NCBI GenBank assembly: GCA_029936705.1
Contig: JAPYSD010000124.1
Location: forward strand, 1-8,455
DNA from: Croceicoccus sp.
GTDB lineage: Bacteria > Pseudomonadota > Alphaproteobacteria > Sphingomonadales > Sphingomonadaceae
Length of the DNA: 8,455 nt
Direction: 5' to 3'
The notes under the pieces: model-generated
What the model was told of the DNA's origin: nothing
The model's database searches: none
What the model saw: the letters and a program-made list of their open reading frames with translations, nothing else
Shown here: positions 1 through 5,636 of the stretch, piece by piece
Numbering within the stretch: the first letter of the stretch is position 1
How the letters are laid out: every line of letters begins with the position of its first letter
Program-made: the position numbers and the translations under genes

Positions 1-1
1 G

Positions 2-184
2 GTTGCCGATTATCCCGACCGCGTGCTCTGGGGCACGGACTGGCCCCATCCCAACATGCAGGACGAGGTCGCGGACGACGGCCATATCGTCGACATGATC
101 CCCCGCATCGCGCCGACCGAAGAACTGCAGCGCAAGCTGCTCGTCACCAACCCGATGCGGCTCTACTGGCCCGAGGAATCGTGA
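2..184 (+). CDS. ligI: 2-pyrone-4,6-dicarboxylate lactonase (LigI-type amidohydrolase), C-terminal fragment
   Basis: Only the last 60 residues are in the window; the gene begins upstream of base 1 and ends at TGA 182-184. The visible part carries the amidohydrolase-2 signature VLWGTDWPHPN, whose Asp (about 47 residues from the end) matches the position of catalytic Asp248 in the 293-residue Sphingobium LigI. The remainder, with IAPTEELQRKLL and NPMRLYWPEE, is the usual LigI-type C-terminal helix and tail. LigI hydrolyses 2-pyrone-4,6-dicarboxylate to 4-oxalomesaconate in the cytoplasmic protocatechuate/gallate 4,5-cleavage pathway, without a metal. It converges on the iclR gene with only 22 bases between them. 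The family is firm; the exact substrate is inferred from strong motif similarity and from ligM and pobA nearby. A related amidohydrolase of another aromatic pathway is the alternative. Confidence 0.5.
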   Translation, partial: VADYPDRVLWGTDWPHPNMQDEVADDGHIVDMIPRIAPTEELQRKLLVTNPMRLYWPEES

Positions 185-193
185 TGCCGCGGC

Positions 194-211
194 GCTGACC
201 GTCCGGTCAGC
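194..211. repeat. 18-bp perfect inverted repeat between convergent gene ends
   Basis: Arms GCTGACCG (194-201) and CGGTCAGC (204-211) are perfect reverse complements around a 2-base centre. The repeat sits just after the ligI stop and overlaps the iclR stop codon at 207-209. In RNA it would fold as a short GC-rich hairpin on either strand. There is no T-run on either side, so it is not a standard intrinsic terminator. It may be a weak or Rho-assisted 3' end structure for both transcripts, or chance in GC-rich DNA. Confidence 0.5.
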
Positions 212-956
212 TCTCCAGCGCCTCGCACGCCCGGACCAGCGCGGCCCGGGCCCTGGCCAGAACCGCATCGCCATAGCGGATGGTCGGCACCGCGATGCCG
301 AACGCGCCGATCTGGCCGGTCGCCAGCCGGACGGGGCGCCCGATGCTGCAAATGCCGGGGGTGCTTTCCTCCACCGCGGTCGAAAAGCCGCGCTCCCTGA
401 CCAGCGCGATCTCCTCGCGCAGCGCGTCGGCCGCGACGATGGTGCGGGGGGTCGCCTGCACGCGCTTGCCTTCGGTTTCGGTCAGATACGCGTCCAGTTC
501 CTCGTCCGACAGCGCCGCAAGGATCGCCTTGCCGCCCGCCAGCACGTGGAGCGGCTTGCGCTCGCCCGGATCGATCGCATAGCGCAGCGCCTGCGCGCTG
601 GCCGCGGTGGCGACGATGCGCGCGTCCCAGCGGTCCAGCACCATGAACGAGGTCGTCTCGTCCAGCTCCGCCGTGATGGCACGCATGATGGGCCCGACCC
701 GGTCCTCCAGCGAAAGGCTGGCATTGGGCGTCCGCAGCCGTTCGAGGCTGGGCCCCGGCAGATAGCGCCGCCCGTCGCGCTGCAGATACCCGCGTTCGCA
801 CAGGGTCGCGAGCAGGTAGGACAGGCTGGATACCGGGATGCCCAGCCCGGCGGCGATGTCCTTGGCCGCAGCGCCCTGCCCGAACGCGACGACGAACTCG
901 ATCACGTCGAGCGTGCGCAGCGCGGACTTCACGGGATTGGGCGAGGATGAGGCCAT
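207..956 (-). CDS. IclR-family transcriptional regulator
   Basis: This 249-residue protein has the normal IclR length and layout. An N-terminal winged helix-turn-helix spans about residues 8-68 (VKSALRTLDVIEFV, then AAKDIAAGLGIPVSSLSYLLATL and the wing RGYLQRDGRRYLPG). The C-terminal effector domain spans about 85-247, with family marks PLHVLAGGKAILAAL and the STPGICSIGRPV and IGAFGIAVP stretches. The ATG at 956 is chosen because it begins right before the DNA-binding domain; an upstream in-frame TTG at 992 would add 12 residues and overlap the preceding gene. No clear Shine-Dalgarno is seen. It lies 4 bases after the NTF2-like gene and is probably the last gene of the metF operon, perhaps expressed by coupling. 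IclR proteins often control aromatic catabolism (PcaU, PobR and PcaR types), so control of this operon and of the divergent ligM operon is plausible. The effector is unknown. Confidence 0.5.
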   Translation of the reverse strand: MASSSPNPVKSALRTLDVIEFVVAFGQGAAAKDIAAGLGIPVSSLSYLLATLCERGYLQRDGRRYLPGPSLERLRTPNASLSLEDRVGPIMRAITAELDETTSFMVLDRWDARIVATAASAQALRYAIDPGERKPLHVLAGGKAILAALSDEELDAYLTETEGKRVQATPRTIVAADALREEIALVRERGFSTAVEESTPGICSIGRPVRLATGQIGAFGIAVPTIRYGDAVLARARAALVRACEALES

Positions 957-960
957 GGCT

Positions 961-1350
961 TCAGAAGCTAAGCGAGCCCCGCCGCGCCGCAAAGAGCCAG
1001 CGTCCGTCCTTCAACACGAAACGGTCGTGGAACGACCCCAGCTTGGGCGGGCCATCGGGCGTGAACAATGCCATCGCGCTGACGCCGGTCGCCTCGGTCG
1101 GCGAGACGACATCGATCACCACATTGCTGCACAAGTGCCGCGTCTTGCGCGCAGGCCGGGCCTGAAAGGCGGCAAGGATCGCGCCGCGCCCGACGATCGG
1201 CTCGTCCGGCTGGGTCGGGCGCGTCATCGAACCGTCCTCGGCGTAAAGCGCCGCGATCTCCTCCCAGCGCCCCTCGTCATTCAGGTTCGCGTAGAGCGCG
1301 ACCAGCTTCGCGCATGCATGCTCGATGGCGATACGCTCGGCGGGGCTCAC
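961..1350 (-). CDS. NTF2/SnoaL-like protein of unknown function
   Basis: The 129-residue product has the cone-shaped alpha+beta NTF2-like pattern. It opens with a helix (ERIAIEHACAKLVALYANLNDEG), then WEEIAALYAEDGSMTRP, which is the usual 'trp-x-x-x-x-x-phe/tyr-x-x-asp-gly' turn, then GRGAILAAFQAR, HLCSNVVIDV and the C-terminal strands FHDRFVLKDGRWLFAARRG. This pattern is shared by SnoaL cyclases, ketosteroid isomerase-like proteins, scytalone dehydratase-like proteins and small subunits of ring-hydroxylating dioxygenases. The start is GTG at 1348-1350, whose bases overlap the TGA of the MetE-like gene as GTGA, so translation is likely coupled. No strong Shine-Dalgarno is present. It may be an isomerase, a dehydratase or a partner of the MetE-like protein. 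The substrate cannot be told from sequence. Confidence 0.5.
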   Translation of the reverse strand: MSPAERIAIEHACAKLVALYANLNDEGRWEEIAALYAEDGSMTRPTQPDEPIVGRGAILAAFQARPARKTRHLCSNVVIDVVSPTEATGVSAMALFTPDGPPKLGSFHDRFVLKDGRWLFAARRGSLSF

Positions 1351-2477
1351 AGGCGCGCCCCGGCTAGGTCCGCGCCTTCGCGCAGCGCCATCAGCTTCTT
1401 GCGCGTCACCAGCGGGTCGATCTTGCCATAGCCCGCAAAGGTGCCGAAGCCGCAATCGGTGCTGGCGATCACCCGGTCCGCGCCGACGATACCGGCGAAA
1501 CGCTCGACCCGCTGGGCGATAAGCTCGGGGTGCTCGACATAGTTCGAACAGGTGTCGATGACGCCGGGGGCCAGCACCTTGTCGCCCGGAATGTCGGCAT
1601 CGCGCCACACGGTCCACTCATGCTCGTGCCGGGGGTTGGCGCCTTCGAACAGGACGGTGGACGGGCGGGCCTTCAGCACTGTCCCGATGATTGTCTTCAG
1701 CGCGATGTCGTGATCGTGCGGGCCTTCGTAATTGCCCCAGCAGACATGCATGCGCATCTTTTCGGGCGGGATGTTGGCGGTCGCGGCGTTCAGCGCCTCG
1801 ACATTCGCCTCGGCCACCTTCAGGAAGTCGGCCTCGTCCATGTCCTGGTAGCCGGTATGACGGCTCATCGCGAGGTCGGGACAATCGAGCTGCAGCAGGA
1901 AACCCGCGTCCACGATCGTCTCGTATTCCTCGCGCATGGCATCAACCAGCGCGGCGAGATAGGTTTCGTGGTCGGGGTAATGGCGGTTCACCTGGAACGC
2001 GGTGATCAGCCCCGGCGACGCGGCGTTCAGGAAAGCCTCGGCCCCGCCGCCGTTCTGGTCCAGCGCGGCGCGGAAGCGGCGGATGTCGTCGTGCAGTGGC
2101 TGCAGCGTCACCAGCTTGACCGGGCCGATGCAGGATGCGCGCACGAATTCCTGGCTGCCCATGATGGCGGACAGCTTCTTCGCCAGGCCCGGCACCTCGG
2201 CCAGGTCGGCGGCGGGCTTGCGGTCGGTATGCCCCCCGAAACCCGACAGCCGCTCGATCATGTAGGTCGAATAGCCGACCTTGCCGAGTTCGCCGTCGCT
2301 CATCACGTCGACGCCGCATTCCTTCTGCAGCGCGACGACATCGGCCACGGCCTTGCCGACGACGCGGTCGAATTCCCCGGCGTCATAGCTTTCGCCCGCG
2401 TCGCGTGCGAGCAGCAGCGGGGTCAGCTCTTCACCTCGCGGCATGGAGCCGACATGGGTGGTCCTGATATGGGTCAT
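1347..2477 (-). CDS. Short MetE-like (cobalamin-independent methionine synthase family) methyltransferase
   Basis: The 376-residue protein corresponds to the C-terminal catalytic barrel of MetE, without the N-terminal half of the roughly 750-residue enzyme. It begins with the family opening RTTHVGSMPRGEEL. All four expected zinc ligands are visible: His244 and Cys246 in MHVCWGN, Glu278 in VLFEGANPRHEHEW, and Cys342 in STDCGFGTF. A conserved acidic loop, LLQLDCPDLAM, lies near residue 200. Such enzymes activate a thiol on zinc for methyl (or alkyl) transfer; relatives include MetE, corrinoid-dependent core-MetE and epoxyalkane:coenzyme M transferase. The ATG at 2477 overlaps the folB-like stop (ATGA) and has AGAGGA at 2484-2489, 6 bases upstream. 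A longer open frame upstream of it is only the shadow of folB. Placed in a methyl-THF recycling operon, it could move the LigM-derived methyl group to homocysteine. Donor and acceptor are unproven. Confidence 0.5.
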   Translation of the reverse strand: MTHIRTTHVGSMPRGEELTPLLLARDAGESYDAGEFDRVVGKAVADVVALQKECGVDVMSDGELGKVGYSTYMIERLSGFGGHTDRKPAADLAEVPGLAKKLSAIMGSQEFVRASCIGPVKLVTLQPLHDDIRRFRAALDQNGGGAEAFLNAASPGLITAFQVNRHYPDHETYLAALVDAMREEYETIVDAGFLLQLDCPDLAMSRHTGYQDMDEADFLKVAEANVEALNAATANIPPEKMRMHVCWGNYEGPHDHDIALKTIIGTVLKARPSTVLFEGANPRHEHEWTVWRDADIPGDKVLAPGVIDTCSNYVEHPELIAQRVERFAGIVGADRVIASTDCGFGTFAGYGKIDPLVTRKKLMALREGADLAGARL

Positions 2478-2866
2478 TGCTCGTCCTCTCGCATATTCGT
2501 CATGACGACTTCGACGCCTGCCATGCCGCGGGTTATCGCGAACGGCTTGTCGATGGCAACGCGCGCGTCGCGCACGCCCGGCATGGCCAGGCATTGCCAC
2601 GCCAGTTCCTGCGCAAAAGTCTCGATCAGCGGGATGTGCACGGCGGCCAGATCCTCGGCGGCGGCGGCGATGCGGCGATAGTCGACCGTGTCGCCGATGC
2701 CGTCGATCGGCCCTTGGTCCAGGCCCAGCTCCACCGTGATGACCAGCGGCTGGCGGCGGCCGATCTCGTCCGGATTGATGCCGATATCGGCCAGCAGCGG
2801 CAGTTCCCTGACCCGCACGCTGGTCCGGCACGACACGGCTGCCTTTGGTCGCGCCGCATCAAGCAT
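2474..2866 (-). CDS. folB: Dihydroneopterin aldolase-like protein (FolB family)
   Basis: The 130-residue product matches FolB in length and motifs. After a short N-terminal extension comes VRELPLLADIGINPDEIGRRQPLVITVEL, where Glu34 corresponds to the conserved substrate-anchoring Glu. VDYRRI carries Tyr63, PLIETFAQELA carries Glu82, and IDKPFAI carries Lys107, the presumed catalytic lysine. FolB cleaves 7,8-dihydroneopterin to 6-hydroxymethyl-dihydropterin and glycolaldehyde in folate synthesis; the sister FolX epimerises dihydroneopterin triphosphate, and the two are hard to separate by eye. The ATG at 2866 lies 8 bases inside the end of folD, with AGGA at 2876-2879. The 3' end overlaps the MetE-like start. 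Its place in a THF recycling operon suggests either boosted folate supply or a specialised pterin role. The family call is good; the exact activity is inferred. Confidence 0.5.
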   Translation of the reverse strand: MLDAARPKAAVSCRTSVRVRELPLLADIGINPDEIGRRQPLVITVELGLDQGPIDGIGDTVDYRRIAAAAEDLAAVHIPLIETFAQELAWQCLAMPGVRDARVAIDKPFAITRGMAGVEVVMTNMREDEQ

Positions 2867-3752
2867 CGCGGGCCATCCTGGCGGCGCGTACCGTATTGCT
2901 CAGCAGGCAGGCGATGGTCATCGGCCCCACCCCGCCCGGCACCGGGGTCACGGCGGCGGCATGGCCCAGCTCGTTCGTGGCGCAATCGCCGACCAGGCGC
3001 GTCCTGCCATCGGGATCGGTGATACGGGTGATGCCCACGTCGATCACCACCGCGCCGGGCTTCACCCAATAGCCGCGCACCAGCTGCGGCGCGCCCGCGG
3101 CGGCGACGATCACGTCGGCCTGCCGCGCGATATCGGGCAGGTTGCGAGTCTCGATATGGGTGACGGTGACGGTGGCTTCACGCTCCAGCAAAAGCATCGA
3201 CACGGGCTTGCCGACGATGTTCGACTTGCCGATCACCACGACATTCAACCCGCGATAATCGGCGATCACCGTGTCCAGCAGCATCATGATGCCCAGCGGC
3301 GTGCAGGGCACCAGCCCGCCCGTTCCCGATGACAGCCGCCCGACATTGACGGGGTGAAAGCCATCGACATCCTTGCCCGGCAAAATGCGGTCGAGCACCA
3401 GCGAGGCGTCGATCCCCTTGGGCAGCGGCAGCTGGATCAATATGCCGTCGATGGCCGGATCGGCGTTCATCTCGTCGATCAGCGCCAGCAGGGCGCCCTC
3501 GTCCGTATCGGCGGGCAGGCGGTGCTCGACCGAACGGATGCCCGCCTTGCGGCACTGGGCGATCTTGCGCCCGACATAGACCTCGCTGGCGGGATCGCTG
3601 CCGACCAGCACGACCGCCAGGCCGGGCGCGGCGCCATGCGCGGCGGCGATTTCCTCGACCTCCTGCCGGGTCTGCTCCACCAGCTGCGCGGCAATCGCCT
3701 TGCCGTCGATCAGCCTGACCTGTTCCGGGCTGGGTGCCGTCGCGTTCGTCAA
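2859..3752 (-). CDS. folD: Bifunctional methylene-THF dehydrogenase / methenyl-THF cyclohydrolase
   Basis: FolD interconverts 5,10-methylene-THF, 5,10-methenyl-THF and 10-formyl-THF using NADP. The 297-residue length is normal. The catalytic domain shows VGSDPASEVYVGRKIAQC with Tyr59 and the catalytic Lys63, then DGILIQLPLPKGID, and GKDVDGFHPVNVG around Asp130. The nucleotide-binding domain has VVVIGKSNIVGKPVSMLL (172-188), with VTPVPGGVGPMT (268-279) near the end. The start appears to be TTG at 3750-3752: no ATG or GTG lies between the in-frame purU stop and the conserved LIDGK region, and AAGG at 3761-3764 is correctly spaced. It sits only 3 bases after purU in the same frame. Here it would carry methyl-derived carbon from MetF to PurU. 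Because of its operon it may be a second, catabolic FolD copy alongside a housekeeping one elsewhere (inference). Confidence 0.5.
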   Translation of the reverse strand: MTNATAPSPEQVRLIDGKAIAAQLVEQTRQEVEEIAAAHGAAPGLAVVLVGSDPASEVYVGRKIAQCRKAGIRSVEHRLPADTDEGALLALIDEMNADPAIDGILIQLPLPKGIDASLVLDRILPGKDVDGFHPVNVGRLSSGTGGLVPCTPLGIMMLLDTVIADYRGLNVVVIGKSNIVGKPVSMLLLEREATVTVTHIETRNLPDIARQADVIVAAAGAPQLVRGYWVKPGAVVIDVGITRITDPDGRTRLVGDCATNELGHAAAVTPVPGGVGPMTIACLLSNTVRAARMARDA

Positions 3753-3764
3753 TGGTCAGGCCTT
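3750..3764 (-). promoter_or_regulatory. Ribosome binding site and TTG start of folD, abutting the purU stop
   Basis: Reading on the minus strand, AAGG (3764-3761) lies 8 bases before TTG (3752-3750). In between is the purU TGA (3758-3756) and one codon, CCA. No ATG or GTG is available nearby, so this weak start is the best supported one. It suggests that folD translation depends on ribosomes finishing purU. Confidence 0.5.
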
Positions 3765-4601
3765 GAACACCACCGTGCGCCCGCCATTCAGGAAGACGCG
3801 GCCATCCAAGTGGTGGCGCACGGCGGTCGCCAGCACGCGGCGTTCGATGTCGCGGCCCTTGCGGACCAGGTCGTCGGCCGTGTCGGCATGGCTGATCGCC
3901 TCGACGTCCTGGTGGATGATCGGCCCCTCGTCGAGGTCCGCGGTCACGTAATGCGCGGTCGCGCCGATCATCTTCACCCCGCGCCTGTGCGCCTGGTGAT
4001 AGGGCTTGGCACCCTTGAAACCGGGCAGGAACGAGTGGTGGATGTTGATGCAGCGGCCCGACAGGAAGCTGGCGAAATCGTCCGACAGGATCTGCATGTA
4101 GCGCGCCAGCACGACCAGCTCCGCGCCCGATTCCTCGACGATGCGCTTGATCTGCGCTTCCTGCTGCGGCTTCGTATCCTTGGTGATCGGCAAATGGTGA
4201 TAGGGAATGTCGCCGATCATCGTGATCTTCAGCGCGCTGGCCGGATGGTTCGACACGATGCCGACCACGTCCATGTCCAGCTCGCCAATGCGATTGCGGT
4301 ACAGCAGGTCGCCCAGGCAATGGTCGAAGCGGCTGACCATCAGCAGCACCTTGCGCGGGCGGTCCGTGCGGCGCATCTCCCAGTCCGCATCAGCCGCGAC
4401 GGGCTGCGCGGCAAAAGCCTCTCGCACAGCGTCCTCGTCCGCGGTCTCGAACTCCACCCGCATGAAGAAGCGGTCGTTCGCCCGGTCGTTGTACTGCTGC
4501 GCGTCGACGATATTGCAGCCCTGCTCGGCCAGCAGGCCGGCGACGTCGGCGACCAGCCCCTTGCGGTCGTTGCACTGCAGGGTCAGGATACACTGGTTCA
4601 C
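3756..4601 (-). CDS. purU: Formyltetrahydrofolate deformylase
   Basis: PurU hydrolyses 10-formyl-THF to formate and THF. The 281-residue length is typical. An N-terminal ACT domain (about residues 1-75: CILTLQCNDRKGLVADVAGLLAEQGCNI) distinguishes it from the shorter purine enzyme PurN. The formyltransferase-fold domain follows, with VSRFDHCLGDLLYR, then ARYMQILSDDF, INIHHSFLPGFKGAKPY and HYVTADLDEGPII. The catalytic triad equivalent to PurN Asn106/His108/Asp144 is Asn186, His188 and Asp224. The start is GTG at 4599-4601, supported by GGGAG 9 bases upstream; the nearby ATGs at 4606 and 4609 are in other frames. It lies 24 bases after metF. In E. coli the enzyme is glycine/methionine-responsive through the ACT domain and balances the THF pool. 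Here it would be the terminal step that frees THF for LigM, doing the job LigH does in SYK-6 but without ATP yield. Confidence 0.5.
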   Translation of the reverse strand: MNQCILTLQCNDRKGLVADVAGLLAEQGCNIVDAQQYNDRANDRFFMRVEFETADEDAVREAFAAQPVAADADWEMRRTDRPRKVLLMVSRFDHCLGDLLYRNRIGELDMDVVGIVSNHPASALKITMIGDIPYHHLPITKDTKPQQEAQIKRIVEESGAELVVLARYMQILSDDFASFLSGRCINIHHSFLPGFKGAKPYHQAHRRGVKMIGATAHYVTADLDEGPIIHQDVEAISHADTADDLVRKGRDIERRVLATAVRHHLDGRVFLNGGRTVVFKA

Positions 4602-4615
4602 GCCATCATTCTCCC
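4599..4615 (-). promoter_or_regulatory. Ribosome binding site and GTG start of purU
   Basis: On the minus strand, GGGAG (4615-4611) stands 9 bases before GTG (4601-4599). Two ATG triplets fall between them but are out of frame with PurU, so the GTG is the real start. Confidence 0.5.
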
Positions 4616-4625
4616 GTCTTGTTCG

Positions 4626-5513
4626 TTATTTCCGCGCCGCCTGGCGATGGGCGCGGGCGTATTCGTCGATCCAGGCGACGGTCTTCGCGACGCCGCCGAA
4701 TGGATAGAAGTGCAGCCGTACCGGCCCATGCTCCGGCGTCAGCCCGTTGGCAATCGCATCGACCAGCCTGTCCGGACCCGCGGTGCCGATCAGCTTGCCG
4801 ATCGAGATGCCATATTTCGACAGGACCGAAGCCGACGCCCCCACCCCGCAGCGCGCGGCAAAGCGCATCAGCGTCTTGATCCCGGCGGGGCCCGGCACGC
4901 CCAGGCGCACCGGGTCGTGAATGCCGCGGCGGCGCAGTTCCAGCACCCAGTCCAGCACGCGCTCGGCATCGAAGGCGAATTGCGTGACGATCAGCGGCGC
5001 CATGCCGCGCGCCTCGATCATGGCACACTTGTCGTGCAGGACCTGCCAGCATTGCTGCTCGGTCATGTTGGGATGGCCTTCCGGGTGCCCGCCGATGCCG
5101 ATGGCGGTGATCCCGGCCCGCTCGAACGCGCCGCTGGCGATCAGGGCGGAGCTGTCGTCGAACGGGCCTTCCGCCTCGGACGGGTCGCCCGCGATGACAA
5201 AGCAGCGCTTCACCCCCGCTTGGTCGACGACCGCCTGCAGATATTCCTCGAACTCCTGCGCGGAGGTGATCCGGCGAGCCGAGAAATGGGGCATCGGCTC
5301 GAACCCAAGCTCGCGCACGGCGCGGGTGGCGGCGATGCGGGCGGCGAAATCCTCGCCCGGCAGAAAGGTGATCGCGACCGGGTGATCCTCGGGGATGCCG
5401 GGCGCGGCCTCGCGCAGGGCGTCGACATCCTTGGCGGTGATCTCGATCGAGAAACCGTCGGTCATGACCTCGGGCGGACGGTTCCAGTTGGGATGGATCT
5501 GCGGTTTCGACAT
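4626..5513 (-). CDS. metF: 5,10-methylene-THF reductase, lignin-cluster type
   Basis: This 295-residue flavoprotein has the length and barrel motifs of MetF. The E. coli FEFFPP start of strand 1 is replaced by FSIEITAKD, with Glu24 in the position of catalytic Glu28. VIAGDPSEA supplies Asp110 (Asp120 in E. coli), GGHPEGHP the His pair, and VTQFAFDAE supplies Gln178 (Gln183 in E. coli). LGVPGPAGIKTLMRFAARCGVG is the C-terminal segment. In O-demethylating sphingomonads MetF runs in the oxidising direction, turning the 5-methyl-THF made by LigM into 5,10-methylene-THF. The ATG at 5513 has a strong GGAGAGAG (5517-5524) just upstream. It is the first gene of the minus-strand operon, divergent from the hydrolase-ligM pair. 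The direction of reaction is inferred from context; the family call is firm. Confidence 0.5.
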   Translation of the reverse strand: MSKPQIHPNWNRPPEVMTDGFSIEITAKDVDALREAAPGIPEDHPVAITFLPGEDFAARIAATRAVRELGFEPMPHFSARRITSAQEFEEYLQAVVDQAGVKRCFVIAGDPSEAEGPFDDSSALIASGAFERAGITAIGIGGHPEGHPNMTEQQCWQVLHDKCAMIEARGMAPLIVTQFAFDAERVLDWVLELRRRGIHDPVRLGVPGPAGIKTLMRFAARCGVGASASVLSKYGISIGKLIGTAGPDRLVDAIANGLTPEHGPVRLHFYPFGGVAKTVAWIDEYARAHRQAARK

Positions 5514-5625
5514 TCGCTCTCTCCATGACCGCCGGTTGGATGGGCCGCGCGATGCGGGGCCAATATGCGGCGGCGCTTAAATTCCCTCTAGCGGATCGAG
5601 TTTTGTTCGTATAGATGAAATATTC
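5514..5625. promoter_or_regulatory. Divergent intergenic control region between the metF and ligM operons
   Basis: This is the only gap in the centre of the window from which both operons can be transcribed outward. The metF Shine-Dalgarno (5517-5524) is at its left end. The right end is noticeably AT-richer than the surroundings from about 5577 on and holds the nested palindrome. On the minus strand TTCGTA and TATACG lie 17 bases apart within the palindrome and could be a weak -35/-10 pair, but neither fits the consensus well. No Shine-Dalgarno is visible in front of the rightward ATG at 5626. Confidence 0.5.
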
Positions 5626-5636
5626 ATGGATACGAA
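5606..5636. promoter_or_regulatory. Nested perfect inverted repeat, probable regulator operator
   Basis: Two perfect inverted repeats share one centre. The outer arms are TTCGTAT (5606-5612) and ATACGAA (5630-5636); the inner arms are ATGAA (5615-5619) and TTCAT (5623-5627) around ATA. Only the two-base spacers (AG and GG) break symmetry, so 24 of 31 positions pair. It lies in the divergent region and covers the ATG (5626-5628) of the rightward gene, so a protein bound here could block both promoters or ribosome/leaderless initiation. IclR or MarR regulators of aromatic genes bind palindromes of this size; in SYK-6 the MarR-type DesX represses ligM. The IclR protein encoded at 207-956 is the natural local candidate, by inference. 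Confidence 0.5.

Noticed and set aside
957..992. TTG start at 992 for the IclR regulator.
   Set aside because: It would add 12 Arg/Ala-rich residues before the winged helix and overlap the NTF2-like gene. The ATG at 956 fits the family better.
1530..2681. A 383-codon plus-strand open frame opposite the MetE-like gene.
   Set aside because: The minus-strand protein has full MetE-family motifs and good gene junctions; the plus frame shows no domain.
2478..2831. Upstream extension of the MetE-like frame to 494 residues.
   Set aside because: The extension is the folB gene read in another frame. The ATG at 2477 has a good ribosome binding site and begins exactly at the conserved THVGS motif.
3354..5528. 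A 724-codon open frame on the plus strand across metF, purU and folD.
   Set aside because: It lies antisense to three genes with clear catalytic motifs. Long antisense frames are common in GC-rich codon usage; the product is low-complexity, without a recognisable fold or ribosome binding site.
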